A DNA stretch of 64,000 nucleotides from Rhynchopus euleeides (Eukaryota; Euglenozoa; Diplonemea; Diplonemida; Diplonemidae): contig OY723291.1 of assembly GCA_963210315.1 (NCBI GenBank), forward strand, positions 1,054,001 to 1,118,000. The letters are read 5' to 3'. Shown here one piece after another: positions 52,232 to 62,900 of the stretch. The notes under the pieces are model-generated. The model was not told the DNA's origin, searched no databases, and saw nothing but the letters and a program-made list of their open reading frames with translations. The position numbers and the translations under genes are program-made. Position 1 is the first letter of the stretch; each line of letters begins with the position of its first letter.

Positions 52232-53329
52232 GACAAACACGATTTTTCAAAAAACCGGCGCAGAGGCCCCAAAGCCCCCGTAAACCCTCCAAACCCCCCC
52301 AGATCGGTCCGGAAACCCATCGAACCCCACTTTTCCACCATTCCGGGCACCTCAGGTGCCCGAATTGGGGTACCTAAATTTTGTGCCACCGTTTGGTACC
52401 GGACAGTGCCACTGTGTGGGAGGTTGGAAAAGAAAATGCCCCAACACACCACATCTGAGGGTTGCAATGCATGTTGCTTGCCAACCACGTCATCCGGTGG
52501 GTGTCAGGCGCTATGTAGGTGGCATTAGCCAGGTCTTCGATGAGTTCTGGCTTGTATATGTACCTCCCTGCCACCATGCACCGGGAGGCTGCCTGTAGGT
52601 ACGGAACAAGTCCAGATGGTCGTGTGATTCCTGTGCAGCAGTGCTCCACAACCGGGATGTGTTGACAACGACTGTTGCAACACGAGCTGTACATTCCGGG
52701 AACACACGAAGTGCGCTGTCGTGGTACCCATTGTGCCAGAATTGGTAGTTGCTGCGGTCTACTTTGCCTGGCCCAAGAGCACTGGTACTGAACGGTGCAA
52801 TATGCGTGGCGAGGTGAATGCAACGGAAGGGCGCAAAGTCAATACAGCTCTCGGATGGCGGGTGGTGGTGCCACTAGTGTGTGACGTTCACTCGAGGATA
52901 CAACGCATCACAATGAATCAGCAACCGTGGACCGAGTACAATACGCTCTCTGTGGCTGGTGTGGGACAAAGGCAGTGCCTGTGCCGCAGGCAGGGAGGTA
53001 CATATACAAGCCAGAACACATCGAAGACCTGGCTCATGCCACCTACATAGCGCCTGACACCCACCGGATGACGTGGTTGGCAAGCAACATGCATTGCAAC
53101 CCTCAGATGTGGTGTGTTGGGGCATTTTCTTTTCCAACCTCCCACACAGTGGCACTGTCCGGTACCAAACGGTGGCACAAAATTTAGGTACCCCAATTCG
53201 GGCACCTGAGGTGCCCGGAATGGTGGAAAAGTGGGGTTCGATGGGTTTCCGGACCGATCTGGGGGGGTTTGGAGGGTTTACGGGGGCTTTGGGGCCTCTG
53301 CGCCGGTTTTTTGAAAAATCGTGTTTGTC
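52232..53329. mobile_element. 1.1-kb foldback element with 340-bp inverted arms
   Basis: Arms 52232-52571 and 52990-53329 are inverted copies starting GACAAACACGATTTTTC, with few differences, separated by ~418 bp. Each arm contains a frame that reads PDTHRMTWLASNMHCNPQMW in the outward direction, but since it lies in both arms it need not be coding. No transposase and no clear target duplication were found. It begins 11 bp after the target duplication of the MULE-like element. Confidence 0.82.
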
Positions 53330-53760
53330 ACCCCCATTTGACCCCCCCTACCCCCCCCCCCCCCACCCTGCGTCCTCCACTGGGTCTTCTACCCACCTGA
53401 CGAAAGGTACTCGATACCGGGCTGCCGGAGTCCAGTGGTTCACGCACTACTGCACAGTCGTGGGTTGGCAGCCGAAACTGCGTAGTAGATATACCCCGCT
53501 ACGAAACACACCTGCTTTCCCTTCCCCTCCTTCCCTTCCGCCATTTATTCGTACAAAAAAAACAACGATACAGGGGCACAAAGTATATGGTGTCAAGGAG
53601 AGACTACGTATTACGGACAGACACCTGGTTGTGTTTTAGTGATACTGTATTGCGGTCCAACCACCAAGCCACTGACAGACAACTGCTACACACCCTCCCG
53701 TTGTGCATTGATCTGCCTTGTACAACATATCTGGTGTAGTGACTACAAAAAGGACTAACA

Positions 53761-53816
53761 TTGCGAGAAGGTGCTGGGAGATTTACTTTTCCATTCCCTC
53801 TCGACGATCAAACCCC
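53761..53816 (+). repeat. conserved ~55-nt motif, copy 3
   Basis: TTGCGAGAAGGTGCTGGGAG, then TTTACTTTTCC, then ATTCCCTCTCGACGATCAAA and a C-run. It lies ~340 nt before the ATG at 54159. Confidence 0.72.
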
Positions 53817-54069
53817 CCCGCGCAGGCCGTACCCATCCCTGCTCTGGCTCGTGTCCGCAGGCCCATCATAGGCAGGCACGACACCTCCCCCCTATACACG
53901 CCATAAAAGACCCCACCCCCCCCCCCCCCCCACAAACCGACAGAAAATAAAACGAACCTCAGGCCGACACAACGCAGCCCCACACCCCCACATCCCACAC
54001 CCCCACCATTTTTCGACCCGATCGCTTTAAAACCGCAACTCTCTCACTCTCTCCCCTCCCTCCTCCCTC

Positions 54070-54096
54070 CCCCCCTTCCCCCACACAGCTACACAG
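54070..54096 (+). promoter_or_regulatory. putative trans-splice acceptor for 54159 gene
   Basis: CCCCCCTTCCCCCACACAG ends at 54088, with a second ACACAG at 54096; leader 62-70 nt. Confidence 0.5.
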
Positions 54097-54158
54097 CCAC
54101 ACCCGACTTTCTCAGAGGGCTCAAAAGCCGTGCCGCCCCCCTTACACAACCCAAACCC

Positions 54159-55568
54159 ATGCCCCTCCCTGCACGAGCTGCACAGGGTCACAATCCGCCG
54201 GCACCACCAGGCGCTGTTCTCTGGGGGCATGCAGCTGCTGAGCCATCGCCCTATGTGACCTCTGTTAGCGGCCCCAACACCCGTGGTGCTAAGGCTAATG
54301 CCAATGCCGCTCGGGGTGGTTGCACAGGGGGTGCCGCCGCCCTGACAGAAGAGAGCCGGATCTGGTTGCAGCGGCGTAGGTCACGCCTTGTCAGCACCCA
54401 GGCTGGGAGGGACCGGCTCCGCTTCGAGATGTCACGCAGCAGGTTTGAGGCGGGATGGGTCGAGCGTGTCGTGGCGGAGGAGAAGGCCCGCCTGGCTGTG
54501 GAAGGGCAGATCCCCCCACGCCAGCAGCACGCCCAACTCCAATACCACCACCACCACCACCAACAGGCAGACCCAGCCTATCACCACCACCACCACCACC
54601 ACCACGCCCCTCCTGCGACACCTCACACCCCGTCGGGATATGCACGGCCATCGCCTCCTCTCCGTGCCTTCTCTGCAGAGCAGGACAGAGATCCTGCCCC
54701 TGTGTCCCACACCCCAAAGGATATGTTCTTATCCCCGCCGCCCCCTCCGAACGCCGCTGCGTCGCCCAGGGTGCATGTGGCGAGCTCCGCGCAGAGGCGG
54801 CGACACGCCCCTCCTGGTGTCGTGCTGCAGTACGAAGGGGAAGCCGACCAGAGCATCGAGCTTGAGGCAGGCGGGAGCTTGCCCTACCACGGTGGGGGTG
54901 ACTGGCAGCACAGTGCCTCCTGGGGTGCCCAGCCTGCCTGGTCCCACCCCGGGCACAGCTCGGCGCAGCCCGGCGGGTATTATGCAAGGGGGGAGGAGGA
55001 GCAGGAGCAGGAGGTGGGTATCGCGGTGCCCGATCCGCACCGATCCCCCCCGTGCTACCGCCCCGACATGTCGATCCAGGCGGACGGCGAGGAGGAGGAG
55101 GTGTGGGGGGAGGAGGAGGAAGAAGAAGGTGATGTTGGCGGCGGTGCGGCTCCCGCTGGGTTTACATCGCATTACGATGTGGTTGCTCAGGAGGGTGGTG
55201 GTGGTGGTGGGTTTGCACATGTCGAGGATGTGCGCAGTGCGGCGTATGGAGGTGGGGGTGGAGGCGGTGCTGCATGGGGTGTCGCTGTGCCTCCAGGCTT
55301 CGCTGCGGCAGGGCGCCACGCAGTGGCGTCGGAGGAGCGGCATGTGGTCCCCAGAGGGGGGGGTTATGCTGCGCCTGCGCCCAGCGCCAGCCCGCCGCGC
55401 TTTGCAGAGGCGGCGCAGGCCGTGCGGCACAGCGGGGTGGGGGCCTACCAGCCTGAAGGGGGGTGTGGCGTCCCGATGGGTGGTGGGGGCGGTCAGCCCC
55501 GTGCTGCGTTCTCCGAAAGCCACCTCCCCTGGCGCCCCCACGACACTGAGGGGGTTCAGATGATGTGA
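54159..55568 (+). CDS. His- and Gly-rich, mostly disordered protein
   Basis: A 469-residue product without introns. Residues ~66-115 are the only likely folded part: a basic helix (ESRIWLQRRRSRLVSTQAGR and FEAGWVERVVAEEKARL). Then two His runs (HHHHH, HHHHHHHH near 130-150), Pro-rich segments, an acidic run (WGEEEEEEGDVGGG) and poly-Gly tracts follow. The pattern suggests a metal-binding or scaffold protein, or simply low-complexity sequence. No family recognised. Several overlapping frames are open because of the repetitive GC-rich codons; this one starts at an ATG 62-70 nt after an acceptor and has the best amino-acid composition. Confidence 0.68.
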   Translation: MPLPARAAQGHNPPAPPGAVLWGHAAAEPSPYVTSVSGPNTRGAKANANAARGGCTGGAAALTEESRIWLQRRRSRLVSTQAGRDRLRFEMSRSRFEAGWVERVVAEEKARLAVEGQIPPRQQHAQLQYHHHHHQQADPAYHHHHHHHHAPPATPHTPSGYARPSPPLRAFSAEQDRDPAPVSHTPKDMFLSPPPPPNAAASPRVHVASSAQRRRHAPPGVVLQYEGEADQSIELEAGGSLPYHGGGDWQHSASWGAQPAWSHPGHSSAQPGGYYARGEEEQEQEVGIAVPDPHRSPPCYRPDMSIQADGEEEEVWGEEEEEEGDVGGGAAPAGFTSHYDVVAQEGGGGGGFAHVEDVRSAAYGGGGGGGAAWGVAVPPGFAAAGRHAVASEERHVVPRGGGYAAPAPSASPPRFAEAAQAVRHSGVGAYQPEGGCGVPMGGGGGQPRAAFSESHLPWRPHDTEGVQMM

Positions 55569-56080
55569 GTTGGGGAGGGGAGGGTTGTCAAAAAATATAA
55601 CTATGCACCTTGCAGGTGTTATAGTGTCCGGCAATGCTCTGTCCAATCCCGTGCGTCAGGGCTGCTGTTGGTGCAGTGGAGTGTCTGTGGGGTGTTTAGC
55701 TCTCTCTCTGCCTGCGTGTTGTCAGGGGGGCACAGCTCGCATGCTGCTGAGCTACCCAAATGGCGAGTAGATTTAGCCGCCGTGTGGGGTGTGGAGGTGG
55801 GGGAGGGGGCTGTGCTCCTCGGGGTAGAGGGTGGGTGCAGTGTGGCGTTTCACACTAGATCTGTAGAAGCGTAGACATTCGGAACAACGGCAACGCCAGT
55901 CTGGTGCATCCCCACCACACCACACCGCTACCCTTGTTGTCTTCACTGTGTTGTCCCCCCCGTGTTATCATCACCCTTTGTTTGTTGCCACGCCAAGCTT
56001 TTGCGCACTTCCATACCACCCCACCAGCCTCTTGCAGTGGCACAGACGCACTGCAGGGCAGAGCGTAGCAGGTGCGCATC
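55569..56080. other. intergenic
   Basis: No gene supported. Pyrimidine tract ending CCTCTTGCAG at 56037 precedes the next gene. Confidence 0.6.
56015..56037 (+). promoter_or_regulatory. putative trans-splice acceptor for 56081 gene
   Basis: CACCCCACCAGCCTCTTGCAG, 43 nt before the ATG at 56081. Confidence 0.55.
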
Positions 56081-58555
56081 ATGAGTTGCGTACCATCTGT
56101 GCGTTCCTTCCATGGGCAATCCCCCATGACACAGACCACTGCAATAAGTGGTTGCAGCATTGGCACGTCTAAGGTTGTGAGGCGTCTCGAGCACATCAAG
56201 AGCCTCATGGTGCAGAAGGTGTCCCGCCTCTACAAGGATCAGACGGGGAAGAAGATCACCACTTCTAAAGTATGCCTGCCTATGTGACTCATGTTCTCTT
56301 TGGCATGTGCCGACAGCGGAGGTCACGTCAAGAGCAGGGCGTGTTCAGTGTGCTGTGCAGTACTGCAACAATAAGATTCATGTGCTGCAGAGGGGGGTTT
56401 TTTGAGCAACGAAATCAATACCATCCCTGCCTTGCCACAGCTCGCTTTCATTAATGAAGAGATTGATATTATCTTGACGTCACGGAACCCTAGCGACAAT
56501 GACCTGCACCGGTTAGTCCAGAAGCTCCGGTCACGGGGAAGCTCGGGGCGGCAATCAAACGCGTCGTATAATTCGCTTGAGATCACAGGGTCGCGTGAGG
56601 GTACGACATGCTGCAAGGCGCCTCCCATCTCCAGCAGTGTGGGTATCGTGTCTGAGATTGCATCGGAGCCGCGGCGCTCAGAGGGGACGCCTTCACGGCC
56701 TATCCCGCCAGGGTCCATCCCGCCAGGGCACCAAACCCGGATCCGGCAATTCAAGAATGACATGTGGGCGAAGCTGTCTCGCAAAGACCTGCAGGACTTC
56801 GAGGTCGAGGAGGACCGCAGGCGGAAGCTTGCGAGGGATCGGATGCTGAAGCAGAAGATCTCTCTCGACCAGCAAATACAGCAGCAGGAGGAGAAGAAGA
56901 AGATCGAGAAGCGTGAGGCGGAAGCGGCGCTGGAGTCCGAAGCCAAAAAGCTTGAGAGGTGGCGGTCAGAGCAGGATGAAGACGACAGGAAGCGCCGCGA
57001 GGTATGGGCACCGTGATTGTGACATGGATGCTTGGTAGTGCGCGGCTGGTCACGCAACTGGTCAGCCAGCCGTAGTGGAGGGTGGGGGGGTGGGCTTCCG
57101 CTTGTGACCCGAACCAGCATTCAACCGTCAACTATCGATGCTGCGTCGTCTCCCCTCTCACACACCACCTCCACAGAACTATGAGAACGAGAAGCGGCAG
57201 CGTGATGCGCAGCTCCGCGATATCGATCGCCGTCGCCGTGACGACGACGACCTGAAGAAGCGCGAGGAGGAGATGATCTCTGCTAAGATCAAGGTGTGTG
57301 GGGGGCTTGCTTGCTGTATCGGAACCCCAATGGTGGTTTGTATGGGGTTGGTTTATCCGCATTTGCCCCATTCGGGTTGTCGGTATCAAAGTGACATACG
57401 GTGGAGGTTGGGGTTTAGCGGGTAGCTGCAGCGCTCCAACAGGGCTTGAGAGTAACGTGCATCACATGCCACATACACCCACCCTGCAGAGCGAGCTTGA
57501 AGCAGATCAGCGTGCCGCAATGAAGAAGAAGCAGACAGCGAAGGAGAATGTCGCAAAGTATGCCACTGCCACCGCTGTTGGTGTGCATTGGGGGTTCAGC
57601 TTGGGGTCCCTCCGAACAACGGCATTGCTGAATGGGCTGCCCTGTGAGTGGGGCATCTCTCGTGAAACAGTTTCGGAGATTGTGACAGGGGTAGGGGCAC
57701 TGCAGTGGGGCCACACCCATCTTTTATCCCCCTCAGGTACATGGAGTACAACGCGGAGCAGCGGGCCCTGAAGGACTCGCAAAAAGCGCGCGAGTTTGAA
57801 AGCGACAAACAGCTCCACAAGATGTATGTGGAGAAACTCGAACGACAGGAACGTGAACGCGAGGAAGGGTTGAAGAAGCTGTACGACAGGCAGAGCCGCC
57901 AGGTATGCTGTTGCGGAATCAGATCCCCTCCCCCAATGTGCCGGAGGGTGCTGGGAGAGTTGTTCGGTATCGTCGATTTCGAAAACCATACACCATACCC
58001 TCCTCCCCCACCACACCGAGACAATCTGCCGAATCAACAGCCAGCAGCCTCTCCCAACTTGGTGTTATTGCCACACGTACACCCCACTCTTTGACTCTGC
58101 ATCTCTCGCAGGCGACCATGGGGTCCAAGATAGCGGCAGGCCTTGCGGAGCGTGCGATGCAGGACGAGCAGCGGGCAGCCCGGGAGCAGGAGCGTATGCT
58201 GGAGAAGGTGCAGCGCGAGGAGCGCATGCGGCTCGACGCCATCACCACCGAGAAGGAGAAAATAAAACGCTACCTCGCGCAGCAGATCGAGGAGAAGGAG
58301 CGGCGGAAACAGGAGGAGAAGCTGGAGCTCCTCTCTCTGCGCGAGTCTCTGATGGCGGATGTGAAGGCGGCAGAGTCGCAGGAGAAGGAGCGCGCGCGCG
58401 CCAAACGCCAGCGAGACGTGGCAAACCGCGCGGCAATCGAGCAGCAGATCCAGACGAAGGCAGTCACCACCTCCTCAGGCGAGGCGATGACAGACCAGGA
58501 GAGGCTGATAAACAGAAAGCTTCTCCGCCGCCTCTCCGATACGGTGGCGCCGTGA
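56081..58555 (+). CDS. six-exon charged coiled-coil protein, axonemal type
   Basis: Exons 56081-56269, 56441-57001, 57177-57293, 57490-57557, 57737-57902 and 58112-58555 join into one 514-residue frame. Introns are 171-209 nt; donors GTATGC, GTATGG, GTGTGT, GTATGC, GTATGC and acceptors GCCACAG, TCCACAG, CCTGCAG, CCTCAG, CTCGCAG. Only the fourth intron is not phase 0. The first ~60 residues are basic (KVVRRLEHIKSLMVQKVSRL). From ~195 to the end the protein is a nearly continuous Arg/Lys/Glu-rich helix (QQQEEKKKIEKREAEAALES; QDEQRAAREQERMLEKVQRE), ending SGEAMTDQERLINRKLLRRL. The composition is like trichoplein-type (TPH) axonemal inner proteins such as CFAP45 or CFAP53, but no specific member is assigned. 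Confidence 0.8.
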
Positions 58556-59920
58556 CCTGCCTTCGCGTGATCCCCACAGTTGTCCCGCGGACAGCCCTCA
58601 GCCCTCCAGACCGTGGCGTGCATCTGCCACTCAGGGGGCTCCCCCGTACCTCTCAAGTCTGTGCTGATGATCAAAAATGCAAACACCCTCCATCACGACC
58701 CCCTCCCTTCGTGAGCCCGCCAATAGTTCTGTCGCTGCATTTTCATGCAATTCCTTGGACTGTTGCAACTCCACTACTCCTATCCCTGTATCGCCTATAT
58801 ATTCTTGTCGGGGAAGAGGAACGGAGGAGGGGGTGTGTGTGTGTGTGTGTGTGTGAGTTGTGCGCGGTGTCACAGTTCTGTGACATTTTTTTCTGCAATA
58901 TTTTTGTTGGGTTCTGTCGATCGCCAAATCACACACCCCCCCCACCCTTTTCCCACACACCCACACCTCCCCTCTCCTCCCAACCCACCCCCCCCCCCCC
59001 CGCCTTCTGCCCCTCCACTAAGAGGGGGGCGGGGGGAAGTGGCAGGAGGGAAGGGAGTAGGTGTATAAGAGCGCTAAGCACAGTAACCTGGGCGATTGGG
59101 GAGGGGGGGGCAGCGCCTGTGTGGGTGATGGGCGCTAAATATAGGAGGGAATATCGCGGCCGATGTGACGCTTTGAGTCATTATAAACACTCGCTTCCGC
59201 GAGAGAATTTGCTCAAGTTGTGGCACAGTCGCGAGGTGTTTGAGTGAGTGTGTGCGCGCTGCGGTGGTGATCCGTATCAAGAGCAGATTGTGATCGATGC
59301 CTGTCTCCACCACTACGTATCGTGTCCACGTTTCGAGTGGGTTAACACCTGCGGCACTTCTGCGGAGGGGATGGGGGGTGGGGGGTGGGGGTGGACGACG
59401 TGGGTTTCACGTCACCCCCCCTCCCCTCCCCCCCAAGAGAGTTTCAGCGTTGAGTGCCTGCCTGCTCCGTGAGTCAGTCACTGCCTCCCATCCACCCCCC
59501 CCCCCCCCTTTGATACACAATCGCACTGCCTAACTTTGCGAGAAGGTGTGCTGGGTGACTTGCCTTTCCTTTCACTCTCGACAATCAAACCCCACCCCCC
59601 CCCCTTTTGAATCGAGTCGTGCTCCGATCGAATCGATTTTTCTGCATCGTTTTCCCACAACTCCTCCTACACAGGCACACACACAGCACCATCCCAGGAG
59701 AGCTTCTCTGTGTGTGCGGTCTACACATCTCTTCTTCTTCCCCCCCCCCCCCTCCCACACCCGCATGCCTGCCCCACCTGGGCCGCACCCCCACATCACG
59801 ATGCTCAGGGGCTGTTAACCCAATTCGCGCTAGGCGGTGGTGGGTAGTGGCGCAGACCCCCCCCCTCCCCCACAAACACACAACAGCCCACGCCCCCCAC
59901 CCCCACCCCTCGCCGTGGCG
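58556..59920. other. intergenic
   Basis: No gene supported. Contains a GT run at about 58832-58856, a C-run at 58988, and one conserved TCTCGACAATCA motif. Confidence 0.6.
59536..59593 (+). repeat. conserved ~55-nt motif, copy 4
   Basis: TTGCGAGAAGGTGTGCTGGG, GACTTGCC, then TTTCACTCTCGACAATCAAA and CCCCAC. It lies ~330 nt before the ATG at 59921, about the same distance as copy 3 before its gene. Confidence 0.75.
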
Positions 59921-62900
59921 ATGCCACAGGAGGGCCGCGGCGAGCCGAATTCCGGGGCGGTGGTGCCGGCATCGCCACAGGCAGAGCGGTGCAGCAGCCC
60001 CCTTGGATGTGCCGAGCCAGTCGTCCGCATCCCTCCCCGAAGCCTGCAGTCGCAGCTCACCGGGTACACCCCCGGTGGGGTTGGTGATGCACAGGCAGGG
60101 CCTGCCGACCCTCCTGAGGGCGACCCCGCCACAGCCACCACGGAGGAGGGGACTGTGCCCGTTATTCAACGTCTCCTCCTAAGCAACCTGACGTTCCTCC
60201 CCTCCGGCACTTCCCCCGGGAAGGGGCTGCGGCTGGGGAATATCGTGTCGCTCAACCTCAGCGGGTGCTCCCTCTCGACGCTATGCCCGTCTGTCCTGTC
60301 GCAGACCCCCCTTATCGAGTTTCTGAGCCTCAGGTCAAACCGGATCAGCGATGTGTCGGGTGTAATCGGCACGCCCTGCGCCCCGTTCCTCTGGGTGGTG
60401 GACTGCAGCTTCAACGAGATAGAGTCGATGGAGTTTCTCTCAAAGCCTGGGATACGCTACGGCTGCCACGGGTCTGTCGATCTGAGGGGCAACCCCCTGA
60501 GGAAGGCCGAGCTGCGCCACATCGTCCGACTCGCCTGCATCGAGCTCAACGTGACATTCTCCGACGAGACGGAGGGGTTCCTCCGCAGCACCCAGCAGGG
60601 CAGCAGCGCTACAACACCCCCTCACACCACCGCAGGCCAGTTTACCCTCCAGGGGTACAACCTGGCGGCAAACCCGCAGGACATCTTCAGGATCGGGCCG
60701 GGGTGCTTCTCCAGGCAGGGCGAGTCGATGGACTACTGCGACCCTGCCGAGGCAGCAGCAGAGGGTCTGGCAGGCCCCACAGGCCGGCGGAGAGGGGGTG
60801 TGGGTGTGGTTGTGCCAGCGGGGGCGGGGGTGTCGGCGGAGTCCTCCGGGGTGGTGTGGAAGGGGTTCGCTACAGCCGGAGGGGGTTCTGCGACGCAAAG
60901 TGCACCGCCTGACGCGGTGACGCCGGAAAACACCTTCCTGGTGGTCAACGGGGTGGTGCGGGGGGTCTCCGCACCGCTGAAGGTCAACACGCGGTGCATC
61001 CTGCGGCGCCTCCACCGGAATCACGAGAGAGGGCATCGCTTCTTCTCGAAATACACCACGCTCCTCCAGGAAGGGGGCACCCCGGCATCCCGCTGCAGGC
61101 AGCGCAGTGGGGCCAACCCGGCTGACGCGATGCCATTTGTCTCGCCCCTGCTGGCCCCCGGGGGGGACCCTGCTGTGCTGACGCTGCTGGTTCAATTCTA
61201 TCTCGAGCTGTTCCAGCAGCGTGTGTTGGTGTCATGCGGGCCGCACTACTTCGACGATCCCTTGAGGCGGGCAGCCGCGGCGCAGGTCTCCCTCCGGTCC
61301 AACCCCCTCCTGAGGCTGAAGCGGTGTGTCCTCACCAGCCCCGTCAGCAACATCGGGGTCAACGGGGCGCAGTTCTACCTCACACGCACACTGCTGGATG
61401 AGATCCTCCGCTTGCCGAAGGAGGTGGAGGTGGCACCCCCGCCGCACACAACCTCAGCCACAGCCACAGCGGCACACCCCCCTGCAGCTGGCACCCCGAC
61501 GGGGGCCGGAGGTGTCCAGCCCGACGATCCCACCAACAAGGCCTACCGCGCAGCCCTGCAGGAGCTGGTGGGGCAGGCGCCGTTCTTCTGGGGGCTGTGG
61601 GGTGCCTCCCCCGAGGTGGCGCGACAGGCGGCGACGCTGCTGCAGGCCGACCGCGAGTACCGCCTCCCGGAGGCGCTGCTCTCGAAGCTGCTGGGGATGG
61701 TTGTGTCGGCAGGGCTCGATGCGGCGTGTGACGGGGGTGAGGCGGGCCACCCAGGCGGCATCTCCCCGTCGATCCGCGCAGCCTTTGTCGGGGAGTGCGT
61801 CTCCCGCCTCCGCGGTGCTGCGAAGGAGCTCCTCATCTGCATCGTTGTCGCTGCGGCTGGCGGCGGCTCCGCTGCCGCGCGGGTCGGGCGGCCCCTGCGG
61901 TCCTTCTTCCCGCCTGTGGGGGTTGGGTCGGAGGCAGGGGTTAACCCCTTCGCGCGCCTCTCGCAGTTTGCGGCATTCAACTTCTACTTCGTGCTGCTGG
62001 ACTCCAAGCTGCGCTTCTTCCAGGCGGCGGAGGAGATTCCCCACGGGGGTGATGCCGGCATGCCGCTGGACTGCACCCCCGGGCTGAAGGAGACATTCAA
62101 GCTGATCCCGCAGGACCTTCTCAGGGATGCGCTGGAGGAGAAAATCGCAGTCACCTCCACACAGGCGAGCGCCAAGCAGACGGAGGCGCAGGCCAGCTGT
62201 GTGGCGGCTGCGGCGGAGGAGTCGCACGCCATGGCGTGGAGGGTTCTGTCGCGGGCGCAGAGGGGCAGCATGGTGCAGACCAGCCCTGACGACTCGGTGT
62301 TCAACCTGTGCATCCATGAGATGGTCCGCGAGAGGCAGCAGCAGTATTCAACAGGCGAGATCCACGACCTCCGCCATGCGCCGCCCCCCCAGCGGGCGGC
62401 GCGCAGCGCCGCCACACACCATCGCATCAGGCAGCCATTCCACGCCTTCCGGGGGGGTGCAGAGGCGGAAGCCGTTGCCGCACTCTACGCCAACAAGGAG
62501 CTGCGGTGTCTCAGGGAGGCCGAGGGTCCCGGCACCCCCGACAGTCCCGAAGAGGCGGCAGGCAGGACGCTGCGGCTGCAGCCGCCGCCGCCGCCCGGTG
62601 AACCCAGCCCCATGGCTGTCGTCTCCCAGGCAGCTGCAGTGGTGCCGAGGGGCGGGCCCGCTGGAGCGAAGGCAGCGGGTGTGCCGCCGCCTGCTCCGCA
62701 GGCGGAGGGGGTGCGTGAGGCCTCGGCCTCGTGCTGCCCTGCGGCGAAGCGGGGTGCCGACGAGGTGCGTCGGGGGCTGCAGGCGGAGCGGTGCCCCGGC
62801 ACGCCCCTCTCGGTGCTGGCAAACCCTGCCGCGGGGGGTGCGCGGCTGGTGCAGCGGAATCTGCTGATCCGGGCGCACAGGCTGCAGCAGCAGCGGGAGC

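Larger units (their letters stand above)
53330..54158. other. intergenic
   Basis: No gene supported. Contains a conserved TCTCGACGATCA motif and C/A-rich leader DNA of the next gene. Confidence 0.6.

Noticed and set aside
52374-53187. coding gene in the arms of the foldback element
   Set aside because: The frame exists in both inverted arms and has no start context or known domain, so arm duplication explains it.
56391-56440. acceptor at 56390 for exon 2 of the six-exon gene
   Set aside because: From the phase-0 donor at 56269 it leads to a stop within five codons; GCCACAG at 56440 keeps the frame.
61454-62317. long frames on both strands within the last LRR gene
   Set aside because: Shadow frames of the 1360-codon open frame; Arg/Pro/Ser-rich without domains.
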